Of a stretch of DNA of 64,000 bases, positions 1-12,008 are shown piece by piece. Position numbers and translations under genes: made by a program. Under the pieces are notes generated by a model. That model ran no database searches and was not told where the DNA came from. It worked only from the letters and a program-made list of their open reading frames with translations. The stretch comes from Austropuccinia psidii (Eukaryota; Basidiomycota; Pucciniomycetes; Pucciniales; Sphaerophragmiaceae). Position 1 is the first letter of the stretch. Every line of letters begins with the position of its first letter. The stretch covers positions 6,824,888 to 6,888,887 of the forward strand of contig JALGQZ010000014.1 of assembly GCA_023105745.1 (NCBI GenBank). Direction: 5' to 3'.

Positions 1-2298
1 AATTCCAAATGCCCAAAGGTTCCCCCAAATGTGACATCTGGGATGGATTGGTGTGGAGACACTTCACTGGCACCATAAATATCAATGACCCCCCATTCAT
101 GTCAATTTCTGGTGCATTGGCCTTCTCAATTTATGTGGACTGGTTTAATTCACATGGAAAGTCAAGCCACTTGGCCATAATTGGACCTATCATGCTAACT
201 TGTCTTAATCTCCCCTGGAGCGCAAGATTGAAGCCAGAGAATGTCTATGTTGTAGGAATAATCCCTGGACCAAAGGAGCCAACTTTCCTCAAATTAAATT
301 ACCTATCAATGCCACTGATCAAGGAGCTCAAAGAACTGTATCAAGGCTGCCATTTTTCACCCACCTCAACAGGTACTTCATGATCCTTTATCCGTGTTTC
401 CATCGTCATGGCCATTGGAGATGTGGTTTCCAAACCCAAGCTTACTGGATTTATTTCTCATTCAGGCAGCCACTTTTGTAATTTCTGCACTATTCACAAA
501 ACTTAAATTGAAGAAATTGGTCCTCAATTTTGCTGCACATGCTCATACTAAAATCATGAATCAACCATTGCAAAATGGCTTTGGGCAATACCAAAACAAC
601 AAGCAATTTTCTCTGAGTATGGAGTGCAATATTTTCATTTTGGAAGACCTTAAAAATCTGTATGCAACCAGAATGGTTAATATTGACATAATGCATGATT
701 TAATACTTCAAAATTTGAAGGATCATGTTGCTTTCAAGTTGCGCATTACGGAGGCCAAATAAAAAATATAAATGAGGTGCCACAGGAAATCAAATGGCAC
801 ACACAGTTCAGACTCATATTTCATGAACTAAAAGAGCTCTCTTGATGAAATCACATTGAGAGAGACCTGCTCCCTGAGAAGAAATGCAGAAACAATAATA
901 AATGAGTCACTCCCCACTACCTTCACCCAGCAAAATGACTTCCCAATGCCCATCCATCTAGTGGTTCTGCAGAGATTCCCTCATTTAATGCCAATTACAT
1001 ACCTACTTCCAAATTCCCCTATGAGCTGGATATAAGTACACTGAGTGATCACCAAATAAAGGGTGAGGCTCTGGAGAATCTCCAGCAAATCATATCTGAT
1101 AACATAATTCCATTATCATGAACAAGAGTACCCTGGGAAATGGGTTCCCCTCTCATGGTAACTTAAAAGCCGCTGGATGAGCTCTCTTATACAAGGCTCA
1201 ACAGATGTCATTAGATTAACACAATTACCTAAATACACAAAGAAAAATGGGTAAATCAGAAGACCTTTAAAATTAACTAACCAGGAATAAATTTCATTTG
1301 ATTGGTGCTATCAACATTGCCACAAGCTGTACTGTTTCAATGGATGGTGCAACTGCATTTGCAGAACATGGGAAAAAATTCCGCCTGTCTAATCAACACC
1401 TGTTCCCAAAAAAGAAAAGTAAACCAAATCATCATTTTGCTTAACATATTCCAGAACTCTTCCAACATTGGGGCCCAGAAAAAGCCTCAGCCACATTGGG
1501 TTATGAGTGCTTGATTGGAGTATTTGAAAATATTCCAACAAATAACAAAATATGTATGCTGGTTAATAAGAAAAATATACTCACATTGATTAAACACTTG
1601 AACTGAATAAGAATAACTTCTTGCAACTCTGAATAGATGATTTAGATAAAACCTTATTTCAACATATCAGTCAATGTTCCAGCCTTTCTGTTCTCCTGAA
1701 ATCCCCATCCGTCCCATGTGAAATAAAACAATTTTTCGAATCACAGCTGCCTGCCCCGTTCCATCACCAAAAACATAACAAACCATCCTGCCATGACCAA
1801 GAAAATTATGATTGCCTGGTTGAGTACTTACAGAATTTTCATTCCACAAGGGAAATAGTTTAATGGATCAGCTTGGACACTACCATACAATCCACAAGTC
1901 ATGCCACTTCAAGGATTTTCTCACCTTGGTATTTTCCAGTTTCAAACATTAATATTGGGAACAATATATTTTCAACTGAATCCAAAAATGTCAGCAACAG
2001 TTTGATGTTTTTTCTGAGGGGCAGCTCACAAGGATTTGGTATTATTAATGGCAATTTTAAAGTCTCTGATCCATCTTGCATGCTGAACAATAACTTTCTG
2101 ATCTTGTAAGCTTTGAAGATTGATGTGACTTTCTTCCTAGATTGGCCGCATCCTAATATTCATAAAACTGTTAGTTTTGATGATGGAAACTTGATTATAT
2201 CTGAAGAAGAAATTGAAGGTCACTGTAAATTGTATGATAAAAAATTGATGCCAGGTGGACTGCTTGTAATGATAAAACCCTTATTTCATGATATTTAG
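1..2298 (+). pseudogene. Plavaka/Tnp2-type transposase, unit A copy, degenerate
   Basis: Remnant of a CACTA-like (Plavaka, KDZ-related) DDE transposase that would excise and integrate the element in the nucleus. Readable pieces run in order. At 9-383 are DIWDGLVWR, a DWFN-x-HGKS stretch, GPIMLTCLNLP and GIIPGPKEP, the family signature. At 640-760 is the D-x-MH helix region. Near 1430-1500 is NHHFAYHIPELFQHWGP, equivalent to the family's PNHH-containing C-terminal domain. At 1900-2298 is the conserved C-terminal tail ending KPLFHDI. Stops and frameshifts separate these pieces, and the N-terminus lies before the window. The same gene recurs at 42430-45111 and from 62053; the C copy is the best preserved. 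Confidence 0.85.
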
Positions 2299-3200
2299 TA
2301 TATTCATTTTTTGCTGAGAATATAGTAACACAATAATGAAAGTCTCTCAGCTTCAGTAGGATTTTTCTCAGAGAAATAACTGCCTCAAGCTTTTGTGACA
2401 GTAATTTGCCATCTTACCAGTAAAGCCCATTAGTTCACATGGCCACAAATAAATTAGTATGTTGACATTTTGTACGGTGTGAATAAGCCAATTTAAATAA
2501 TAATATTACATACACTCACATATCACAGGATCTGAGATGGCTCCACCTGTGTCACCCACAAATTGTCAATCTCACTCCAAATTAAGCCTGCAAATGCTTT
2601 TTCCTTTGTGTTTGTGTGTCACACTTATGCACATGTACCTGCAGCTGGCTCCCCCCATGTCACATGCAAACTGTAAATCCCTCATCAAATTCAACCCACA
2701 CATGCTTTTGCCTTTGTGTGCATGTAGCACTTACACACCTGCAGAGTTGTGGGGCTGGCTCCACCCATGTCACACACAAACTATCAATCCCTCATCAAAT
2801 TTAACCTTCACATGCTTTTGCCTTCGTGTGTGTGTGTAACACTTATGCACCTGCACCTGCAGTGTTGTGTGGTTGGTTTCACCCATCTTACATGCAAGTT
2901 GTCAGTTCTGCTCATGCCAAGCTGATTCATAGCTGACCTGGGGAGGTCACACACCCCTCTTCTACATAAACACTGGTGGAAGGACCTCTTTGATGTGTGC
3001 ATGTGAAAACAGGTGAGCCTCATTATTATTAGGAACCTTTTGCTGCTTGAGGAATCCCAGTTGAAGGCACAGGGGAACCAGTATTGGTGTAAGATCAGCA
3101 TGTGTCATATTATCAAAGTTTGCTTGAAATGAGCTTGACTTTTATCCTGCTTGATGTTGTGTCAATTGACAGCAATCGACACAACATTTTCCCTGGTGTA
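2299..3200 (+). other. Spacer downstream of transposase A, with tandem repeats
   Basis: No credible gene. The segment matches 45112-45900 of unit B at both edges but carries extra repeated DNA (see 2536-2900). Short reading frames here merely run through repeats rich in CACA and CCC. Confidence 0.5.
2536..2900 (+). repeat. Imperfect tandem repeat, about 110 bp, 3 to 3.5 copies
   Basis: Successive units start near 2541, 2649, 2759 and 2878. Each begins with ctccacccatgtcaca-like sequence, passes through aatccctcatcaaatt and ends with atgcttttgcctttgtgtg. Unit B has essentially one copy at about 45500-45640, so the expansion is private to unit A. Confidence 0.75.
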
Positions 3201-3559
3201 TGTAATGAAACACTACAGAGAGGGCATGAGAAGATGAGCAACAGCTCTTTGATGGAGAAGGACCTTGATTTTAGTCACCACATACCAAAATCCTCTTTGA
3301 CAGTGAAGAAAACTCTTTGCATAAATCCAACTTTTATAGAAAACATTTTCTGTCCCAATCAATTTTCACTCTTGGAAACTGCAGTTTCTCCTTTGAACAA
3401 CCCCCAAAAAATTATATCTCCAATACCCTGAAATTTGACAAATATTGTTGAAACATTATGGACTCTATCAAGCTTGAAATACTGGAATAAGTGCCATCTT
3501 GTCCCCAAAAAAAGTTCAACCACCTGAGCTTGAAGAGCTGGATTGTATCAAGGCTACTA

Positions 3560-3806
3560 ACACAAACATTTGAAGACCAATTATAAGCACCTAGTCTTTC
3601 TCAAACAAATTAAGGGCTATCATATCAGGACATTTGGGATAGTGAAATTTGGAAAGCCCATCAGAATGATAGTGGGAAAAGCTTTACCCAACAAGATGGA
3701 AATATTGTATTTGAATTGGTGTAATCCTTCTTGGCTCAAACAAGGATATAAAAGTATCTCATTAAGTGCTATATTTCTCATTTGCTTCAATATACCCCCA
3801 TAAATT
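3560..3806 (+). pseudogene. Possible Ty1/copia integrase fragment
   Basis: An open stretch of 77 codons reads IRTFGIVKFGKPIRM, then LYLNW, then QGYKSISLS. The order and spacing recall the end of the copia integrase domain (L-R-x-FG-C ... K ... x-FLGY ... GY+ ... S-R-x-V-x-F). The nearby stretch 4260-5110 is Lys/Glu-rich and broken, as the linker after integrase often is, but I see no reverse transcriptase or RNase H motif. It has no counterpart in unit B. The assignment is by pattern only and could be wrong. Confidence 0.25.
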
Positions 3807-6800
3807 GACTACAAGCCTCATAATTTATTTGTGTATGGATTCACACCAACTCCACAAGAATAAACTTAACCTCAGCTGAATAATATCCTCAATAAGTTAT
3901 TAAAATAAATTCAATAGCTGTGGAAAGGGATTAATGGCCACAAAACCTTAAAATGCCCAAATTTCCATCCAATTAAAGCTGCACTGCTACTTTTCTTGAG
4001 GATAAAATTTCACTAAGTAAGATTGGTGGTTATTCCTCTCATTCATAGAGCATATTCTGTTGTCACTGAAACCTTAAACAAAATAATATCAGGAATTATA
4101 CTAAGCTCTCATGTCCTTCAAAGTCCTTATAAGAGCATCTTTCATGGAAGAAAAATGGAGCCTTTCTGAAAACCTTTTTCAAAAAAAGAATATTCTGAAA
4201 GAGCATTGTGCAATATAATCCATATTACAAAATCTTCTTTATTGAGATGAAATATGGTCCATGACAATTCATTTCATGCAAAAATTCCTTCTAGGTCTGC
4301 TGAGGCATTTTAGCACCACATACCTAGTAATTCCCCTGGCAGGGAAAATAATTGAAATAAAGAAACATCCTTTCTTGGAAGAAGACTTGAGTCAGCAAAC
4401 AAGCTATCAGAAAAGTGATTCCCAGGATCAAAGGAAAAGTATGAGAGAAGAGGTTGTCCAAATGGAAAAAACTATTAAAAAATCAAAGTATGGTACCATT
4501 GTCTTTATCTCCACAACTCATAAGCCATGAACCCCCAAAACCTTTGATAAGGTACCCCAATGGCAAGCCCAGAAAAAAAGTCAAGAGAAAGATCCCAAAG
4601 GTAGATAAATGAAAGGGAAAGGTAAAAGAAGATGAGGATTCGAGCTTTGAGGCAGCTGAACAGTCAAGATCATTTGAAAGCTCTCAAGAAAATATAATGA
4701 AGAAGTGTTATGTCCCATTACACCACTCTGAAATATTATCTTCACAAAGCTCCACCCCTAGCACACACTGATCCCTTCAAATGACAAAAAAAGGAAAAGC
4801 AAAAGAAGCTTCACTGGTCTTCATTCCTGAAAAAAAACCTATGCCCATGTCCAGAATTACCCCAGTTAGCAGCTCATCTGCAAAGCCTCCATATTTTCAC
4901 AAAGACCAAGGTCAAACGCCAGATTTGATTTTTTGTGTTCCTTTGAAAATCATTCATACTTTAATCAAGATGAATTATCAATTTTACCCAAAAAGCTACA
5001 GCTTCTACTGTTTTTCTCAGCAAAGATACTGGCTTCATCCTCACTTACTAGTCTATCAAAAACCTTTTGTATGTCATAAGCACAAACCCTGGAGGAAGCT
5101 GAATGGCTAGTTCTTTTCAGCCTCAATTTACCTCTTATCATATTGCCTCATTGGGAGTGGGTTGAAAAAAAACACCATGTATTCATAAGTTGATCTCATC
5201 TATATCTAACCTAATAGTGATAAGAAATATAGTCATGGCACAATCTATATAGTGGTTAAATATCAAGCCTTGATAAAGATCTCAGAGAATATAGAGAAGA
5301 GCTATTTTCAAATTGGGACTCCAATATTAAACCAAGACAAACCATACATTTTACACAGCATATTTCTGAAATGTTTCCTCTTTTTTGTCCCCATCAGTTT
5401 ATTTCTGTTGTTCTGAAGAGCATTTTGAACCACTTTCTGAAATTAAAAAACCCAACAGCCAATTGAGTATATGTTGTAATTTCTCCCTCACATGATTGAT
5501 CAAGAAGTTGAATCTTTTTTATCCAGAATCACTTGAAAACTCACTATTGATTGGATTTCTTGAAAGGGCTAATGTAGGAGGCTTGGTAGAAAAGCTTTAT
5601 TCAGTATGGACCTCACTAAATATTCCCAGAGAGAGACTTTCTGATCTGGCTGAAATCAGTCCTCTTCTGTAACTAAAGTTTGCCTCACATCATATCAAGT
5701 GGTGTCTTTTCAGTCTTACTTCATTTCTAAAAGAACATTGGAGTATTCCAGAAGTAATGTTCCACCAAAATTCTCTAATTAAAAATCAATATAGCTCCAA
5801 AAAAATTGATTTTAATTTTAACATAAAATATAGGAAACTCACAAAATTCTTTATGCTTAAAAGCTCGAATGTAGAAAAATTTCAGTTTGAGAAGGTTAGA
5901 GAAATTGCAGTGGAGGAAAATTTTAAAAAAAGCTACTTTCAAATTGAAAAATTTTCAAAGCTGAATGAGAATATACACAAATGGATCCATTTTCTTATTC
6001 CAATCCTTTGAATTCTTATGTTGTGTACACAGATTCTTTGAAGAGACTTGTAATTGGAGAAGATCATATATGTGAGCAATGTACAATTCTTGAATGTTGA
6101 AAAAGAATTACAGGAATGACAAAAGATGTATCATGCATTTTTAATATTAAAATTTTCAAGAGAAAACACTATCTTTTATTTTGATATTTTCAGTGAAAAC
6201 ACAGAAATTACATGAATTATAAAAAGGAAGATACATCAGAGAACTAAATTAAACATTGATAATTATTTAAAAGTGAAGATGGGTGAAGTCTTCATACAAA
6301 CTAAATATCTTTTCAAAAATAATCCCTTAATTTAGGAAAGTAATTATCAATTCATTCTGTAAAATGTAGTTCATTACCAAAACAATCAAAATAATAAAGA
6401 ATAGAGTTTTATTTTATCTGGAAGACCTTAGTTTCATCATTTATTAGGAGCCAAAAAAACTAACTCCATTTTAAAACAATGTTATAGTTTCATTTTGAGA
6501 AATGTACTGATTTTATTTTCCAAATTTACAATATCAGCTTTATGTGCTTCAGATTCATATTAAAAAAAATGAAATAAAAATAAAGAAGAAATAAGTATAG
6601 AGCCTTTCCTTTCAAATGACTATTTAATACTTTGAATTTACTTCATAGAAAATAAAGCACATTGAGATATGCATGATAGAGTTATCAAAGCCATCGAGAA
6701 ACATGAGGCATAAGATTATCTCATACTCTATTCCAATTTGGAAAGCATTAAATGGTTAATTGAAGGATTATCTAATTAACCCAGTTAATTCTAATATAAT

Positions 6801-8117
6801 TTTAAGCTTCCTCAGTTCATCATGTATAAATAGTTAAAAATTGAAAAAGGCAAACCTCATATTCTGATTTAGAAATTTGATAGTGCTCAATAATGAGCTT
6901 ATTAAACTTTCTTAAAATGTAAAAAAATAAACAGCTGTCTCCTGACTAAAACCTTTGACTAAAAAGACTTGATGTTTCAAAACATTTCAAGAGGACTCAT
7001 TTGGTGGGAGTTTGAATTAATAAGGAATATGGGATATTTTGAGGATTTTAGATTCTTCTGAAAGCCTTATTTTCTAAAACATTTAAGGTTTTCTAGAAAT
7101 ATGTCTTTTGAAAGATATTCAGAAGCCATCATATGGTGATTTTTAATACTACTGGAATGAGAAAAAATCAAATTTTGGTCATGGATAAAAATAGTAATAT
7201 TGAGAATAATTTCAGTATATGCTCAAGAAAAATCTTCAGAATCAAGCTATCTGACTGAATTCATATTCAATTTACCTATTTATTCTGAGAGTGAGTTTTT
7301 GAAGAGATTTTAATAGCTAATTTTTCAGAAAATTCTTCAATCAAATTGATTATAATCTCTTTTCAATTCAAATAGATTTTTATATCTACCAGAGAATGAA
7401 TTTATTCAAGCTATATCAAGGTTGGGTTGTCTATGAAAGTTAAAGGATAAGCTTTTTGTAATGAATCTAGCTTTGTTAAACAATCTGCTAACCTCAAAGG
7501 TAGGTATTGAAAGCATTAATATTTTCTTCAATGCAATTTGGGAATTTTCACTAACATGAATAAGTCTTGTTTGACAAAATAAGCATATATAAAATAATTG
7601 AATCCTATTTTCATTCATTGGTCTATTCAAAGGTATAATCATAGTAAGACAAATTCAAATTTTCAGTCACTATAATATTCATCCATTTATTCAACTGTGT
7701 ACAGTGCCCTCCAATATAGATCCGAACACAAAAAAAACAAAAAAAAGTTGCAGTTTCCTTTTTTTTTTCCCAACTTGTTTTTTTTTTTAAATTTCATTTA
7801 AATTTTTTCTAACTCATCTGATTGTCTCAACGAGCTCAGTAGACTAATTCTCGCCCCACTTTTTCGCAACCTGGTCTATTATTCCTTCTTACCTTTACTC
7901 AGGGGTTATATTTTTTGTGTTTTATTTATTTGTCTATTTTTCAACCAATCATTGCTCTTCAAATGACGATGCGAACAGCACTCCGACTTTGATCTCATGT
8001 TGTTGTGTCAGCTTTCTTATGGATATAAATGAGCCACCAATTTTGGAATGGTAAGTAGCTCATGCAGGATCTTTTGGTGCTAATCAGTCGAATAACTAAA
8101 TCTTGTCTCTACTAGTA

Positions 8118-9110
8118 TGCCACCCTACCAAACTCAAGGAATACAAGGGCGTATTATAGGCATGCATGATGCAGGTGTCTCCATCTGAACAATCGCGCGT
8201 CATTTGGGTGTACCACCCACCACTGTTCATGATACTGTCTGACAATTTTGGGAGCGTGGTCATCTAGGCCGTCCTCGCAAGTTAAATGAACGAGACTTAT
8301 GAGAATTAGCAAGGGTCATTCAACAAAATCGTTGCGAAACGTTAGTTTCAATCACGAACATGCTTACTGTCAATGTTTCAATCAATACCGTTCGTAAGGC
8401 AATACATGACCTAGGCAAGAGGTCATGTATTGCAATCAAAAAACCATATTTGAGTCCTTGACACATGCAACGGCGATTGGACTTTGCTCGAGCCCACCTC
8501 CATTGGATGATTGCCGATTGGACCAATGAATCGTCATTTGAGCTAGGTGAGCCAGTAGCTCAAAAGCGAGTTTGGAGCACGACAGCACAAAAATTTGACC
8601 TTGAATCGATGGCAGTCAATCATCAATCAGGTCGTCGATCAATGATGGTGTGGGGGGCAATCTGTGGTCCAATTCAATCTGAATTGATAATAATGCCGCC
8701 AGGACAATGATGAGAATTGATTTCATTGAAAAAGTTCATGAGCCCGTCCTTTTGCCATTTATGGATGAACTCGTTGAAGTTGGTGTAGCAGACAATCGCA
8801 AAGGCCTTACCTTAATGAAGGATGGAGCCCCCATCAATACTGCCATGGCATGAATAACATCAAATTCGCAAGCTAATCTGGCCTCCTAACTCACCTGATC
8901 TCAATCCGAGTGAGAATCTATGGTTCAAAATGAAATACGTCGTCACTCACCTTTTCAATCCCAAAACAATGGACAAATTGACAGTAGCTGTCAATGCTGC
9001 TTGGGAATCATTACCCTTTGACCACCTTGACTCCCTTCTTTTGTCATTGCCAGCAAGAATGAAAATGGTGCTCCTACCCAATGGTAGGCAGCTTTTTTTT
9101 GTTTTTTCTC
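8118..9110 (+). pseudogene. Tc1-like transposase, degenerate
   Basis: Cut-and-paste transposase of Tc1/mariner element 1. An N-terminal helix-turn-helix region is readable from about 8118 (GIQGRIIGMHDAGVSI, with stops). The catalytic core follows: WTNESSFELG near 8518-8550, the GRRSMMVWGAI stretch near 8628-8661, DGAPINTA near 8821-8845, and SPDLNPSENLWFKMK near 8890-8934. In the family the first catalytic residue sits in W-x-D-E-S-x-F; here it is Asn, so the first acid is lost. The interval between the second Asp and the Glu is 14 nt shorter than the 34-residue spacing seen in element 2 and contains a stop. The gene is dead. Confidence 0.85.
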
Positions 9111-9207
9111 AAATTGTCGAGATATCTGTTTGCATTACAAATCAACATGATACATGCGTTGATACAAAGAAAAAATACAAATGTTATGTTTTACTGCTTC
9201 CAACAAT

Positions 9208-9340
9208 TAAGGTGTGAGAAAAAAAGAAACAAATTATGCGACAGTGAAAAAAAAATATCTTAAAGTGAGAAAGCAAAAAAAAAAGAAACAAATTATGAGA
9301 CAGTGAAAAAAAAATATCTTAAAGTGAGAAAGCGAAAAAA
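9208..9340 (+). repeat. Two-copy direct repeat, period 59 bp, in Tc1 element 1
   Basis: A unit containing gaaacaaattatg, acagtgaaaa and tatcttaaagtgagaaagc occurs at about 9222-9280 and again from 9281 to 9340. It lies between the transposase and the right inverted repeat, and the two copies are almost identical. Confidence 0.8.
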
Positions 9341-10374
9341 AAATGTTTGGATCTATATTGGAGGGCACTGTACATATTATCAGCAATAAATTTTGGAAAT
9401 TAGATTCAATTTTATTTAATTCTATGGAAAAACATTATGTTGATTAATACAACTAGCAAAGGATATTTGAATAGAAAATATAATAAGTATTTGAGTTTTT
9501 CAATTAAGAATATATGTTCTGATTTTGTTATTTTTGTACAAGATATACTAAATATAATGACCAAAAATTGATTAAATTGCCATTTAAAAAGGATTTAGGC
9601 TCTTCCAATAATATTGGATCAAATCCTTTCCCAAAAATGAAACATTCACATACAAAGAAAATTTAATTACAAGTCTTATATCACGGAAGAATTGGAATTG
9701 TCAAAAGTAATGATTCTTTGAGTATATTTATCATACATAAAATCTGAGAACATGTCCAAAATCTTTTCTTTGGAAAATTTACTGGAATTTTTCCTCCCAT
9801 ATCAGTATAAGAAATTTATTTTTTGAATATGATGCACCAAGAAGCATGAAACACTATATTTGCAAAATTATATCTATGATTATATGCTAATGAGAAAAGC
9901 TTGGGGAAAAATTGAAAGGTGAAAAATACAATTTATGTCTTTTTGGTTTGTTGAATTACATAATTCAAGATTGAATTGAAGTCAGGGAAAACAAGGAGAT
10001 ATAGAAGCTTTTAGTATAACAGCAGAAGTCTATTCAATAGAACATAATAATTATGAAAATGTACAATAATGTTGATTAATTATTTCAGTTCAGTGACTGA
10101 ATTTGGACATTTTTAAGTAAAATAGTATTCAATAATTCATCTGAATGGACATGAGGCAAAGAGGAAGCTGAGGAATAGTGACATCAGATGTAATATTTGA
10201 CTAAGAATAAGCTTAGCATGGAGTTTTTTTCTTTATTTTTGTATTAAGGGAATTTAGTAGAAGTTACTGTGTAGAACACTTTTATTTATTTCAATGTAAA
10301 AAATCTTTTACCCTTTAATATATGGCTTAGAAGATGAGAAAATAGAAATAGCAAGCTAAAACACCAGTGCAAAT

Positions 10375-12008
10375 TCCATATCAATCTCTGGCAATTGACC
10401 TCACATCACACCACTGTCAGTATAAAATATGTTTCCAGTCAAGTTAGGGTCGCATTATTGTCAGCGGAGTTTGTGGTTCACATCATTTGTGCTTCAAGGA
10501 AATGTTACTTGCAGAAAAACTCTGATCAACACCATTCACAATCTTTGGGTAATTACAACTCATCGTGCAAGCCAGCAACTTTGCATGCTCATGCAAGAAA
10601 TGACTTCTGCACCAATGGCTAATCATCTCTGCCCTTTATTATGTTTACTCTCACACATAAGTTGGCTTCCCCCTGCCTGCTCATCATCTCCACAATTTAC
10701 CATACTTACACTCATGCAAAGATTAGCTTCTGAACTGCCACCTCATCATGTCTGCAATTTACCATGCTTACACTCCTGCACTGCCCCTAATCTTTGATTC
10801 ACACAATTTCTGGCTTCCACAACACCACCTGACTGTCTTTGTAATTTACCATTGTTATGACCAAGAAAAGATTGGCTTCTGCACCACTGGCTGATCATTT
10901 CCACAATTTAAAATCTGTATTCTCACACAATGCTATCTCATCATGTCTGCAATTTACCATTCTAAATCTCACGCAAAGATTAGTGCACATGTGTTTTCCC
11001 AGAATTATTTCTGTGAATTACTGGGCCTCCAAGGTTTTTTATGGAGGCTGATAGGGAAATTAGTACTAAAACAACATAGTGTGTATCCACCGATCACTCA
11101 CACTCATGTTCATGGAAACATTTTTTTATGCATCATTTCCATTGCATTACTCCCACCCCAGTTAATATGAAGCTCTTTAATGTTAATTTAGGGTATCAAA
11201 CTTTTTCCACACCAGTATTTCATTTCAGGAACCTTTTGTCCCACCTCATCCCCAATTCAATGGAATGGGGAGAAAGGGCAATATGAGTGACATTTCTTCA
11301 TAGTAAGTTTTTAGAGCCTTGGTGTATGGTGTCTTGTTGGCATACATAATGAACCCAATCACAGAAATATGTTGAGTGTCCTTCTCACCTAACATGTTGT
11401 GGGAAAAATGGTGGGGATATTCATAATTTTATGGTTAGGGTTTGAACCATGATACTTGCAAATTCAAGCATAATAAGTAGAATATTTAAATCAGGAATTG
11501 TGTCTTTTGTTTCTCCGGAAAAATTATTTATTTTATATAATTTTAATGGAACACTTTGCTTAGTCCTTACGGCATGGGGATTGAATAGCTCAGAAATTAA
11601 CTTTAGTAGGATTCTCACGCGGAAGTGATTGCATTTTAATGATATGAAATATTTGCAACACATAAACTCCTTGATTTTCTTGATAAATCAAAGTTTGCAC
11701 ATGCATTACCAGTGGGATAAATATTGATGGAATCTTCCAAGGCTGTGGATGGGCAGGTTTCTTTGGGTGAGCTTGTGGTTCTAAAATTATTTTTTCTAGA
11801 AATTTAACTAGCTATTGAACTGATTTACATTGTTATTTCAATTCCTGAATTTCTTTAACAGTGATATTACCTAAAAAGGATTAATCAATAATATCTTCAA
11901 ATTAATTTAGTTCCACAAATATCAAAACACTCACCTATTTGCTTCAATTTTTATCTTTTTATTCTACAATTGTCACCATCTATATACTCAGTAAAATCCC
12001 TACTGTAT
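10375..12008 (+). other. Spacer upstream of gene X, unit A
   Basis: Homologous to 46570-47909 of unit B. The first 800 bp are C-rich, with imperfect repeats of ctcatcatgtctgcaattta and catgcttacactc. Equivalent positions in B read cttacgctc, an example of CG to CA decay in A. From about 11200 on the sequence is AT-rich and shows no supportable gene. Confidence 0.5.

Larger units (their letters stand above)
7702..9370 (+). mobile_element. Tc1/mariner element 1 (1669 bp)
   Basis: Terminal inverted repeats of 27 bp lie at 7702-7728 and 9344-9370 (outer end CAGTGCCCTCCAATATAGAT) and differ at a single base. The element is flanked by TA on both sides (7700-7701 and 9371-9372), the target duplication of the Tc1/mariner superfamily. 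Subterminal DNA is A/T homopolymer-rich, and a degenerate transposase lies between. The clean ends within a decayed block show that it arrived after most of the surroundings had formed. Confidence 0.93.
3200..10375. other. AT-rich extra block present only in unit A
   Basis: Unit B passes from the sequence matching A about 3195 (acattttccctggtg) to the sequence matching A 10375 (ggcaattgac) in about 0.7 kb; A needs about 7.2 kb. The extra DNA is very AT-rich and almost devoid of convincing reading frames. It contains a possible retroelement remnant near 3560-5110 and a complete Tc1/mariner element at 7702-9370. The stretches 5120-7700 and 9372-10375 show nothing I recognise beyond A+T-rich, unpatterned sequence. 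Confidence 0.6.
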
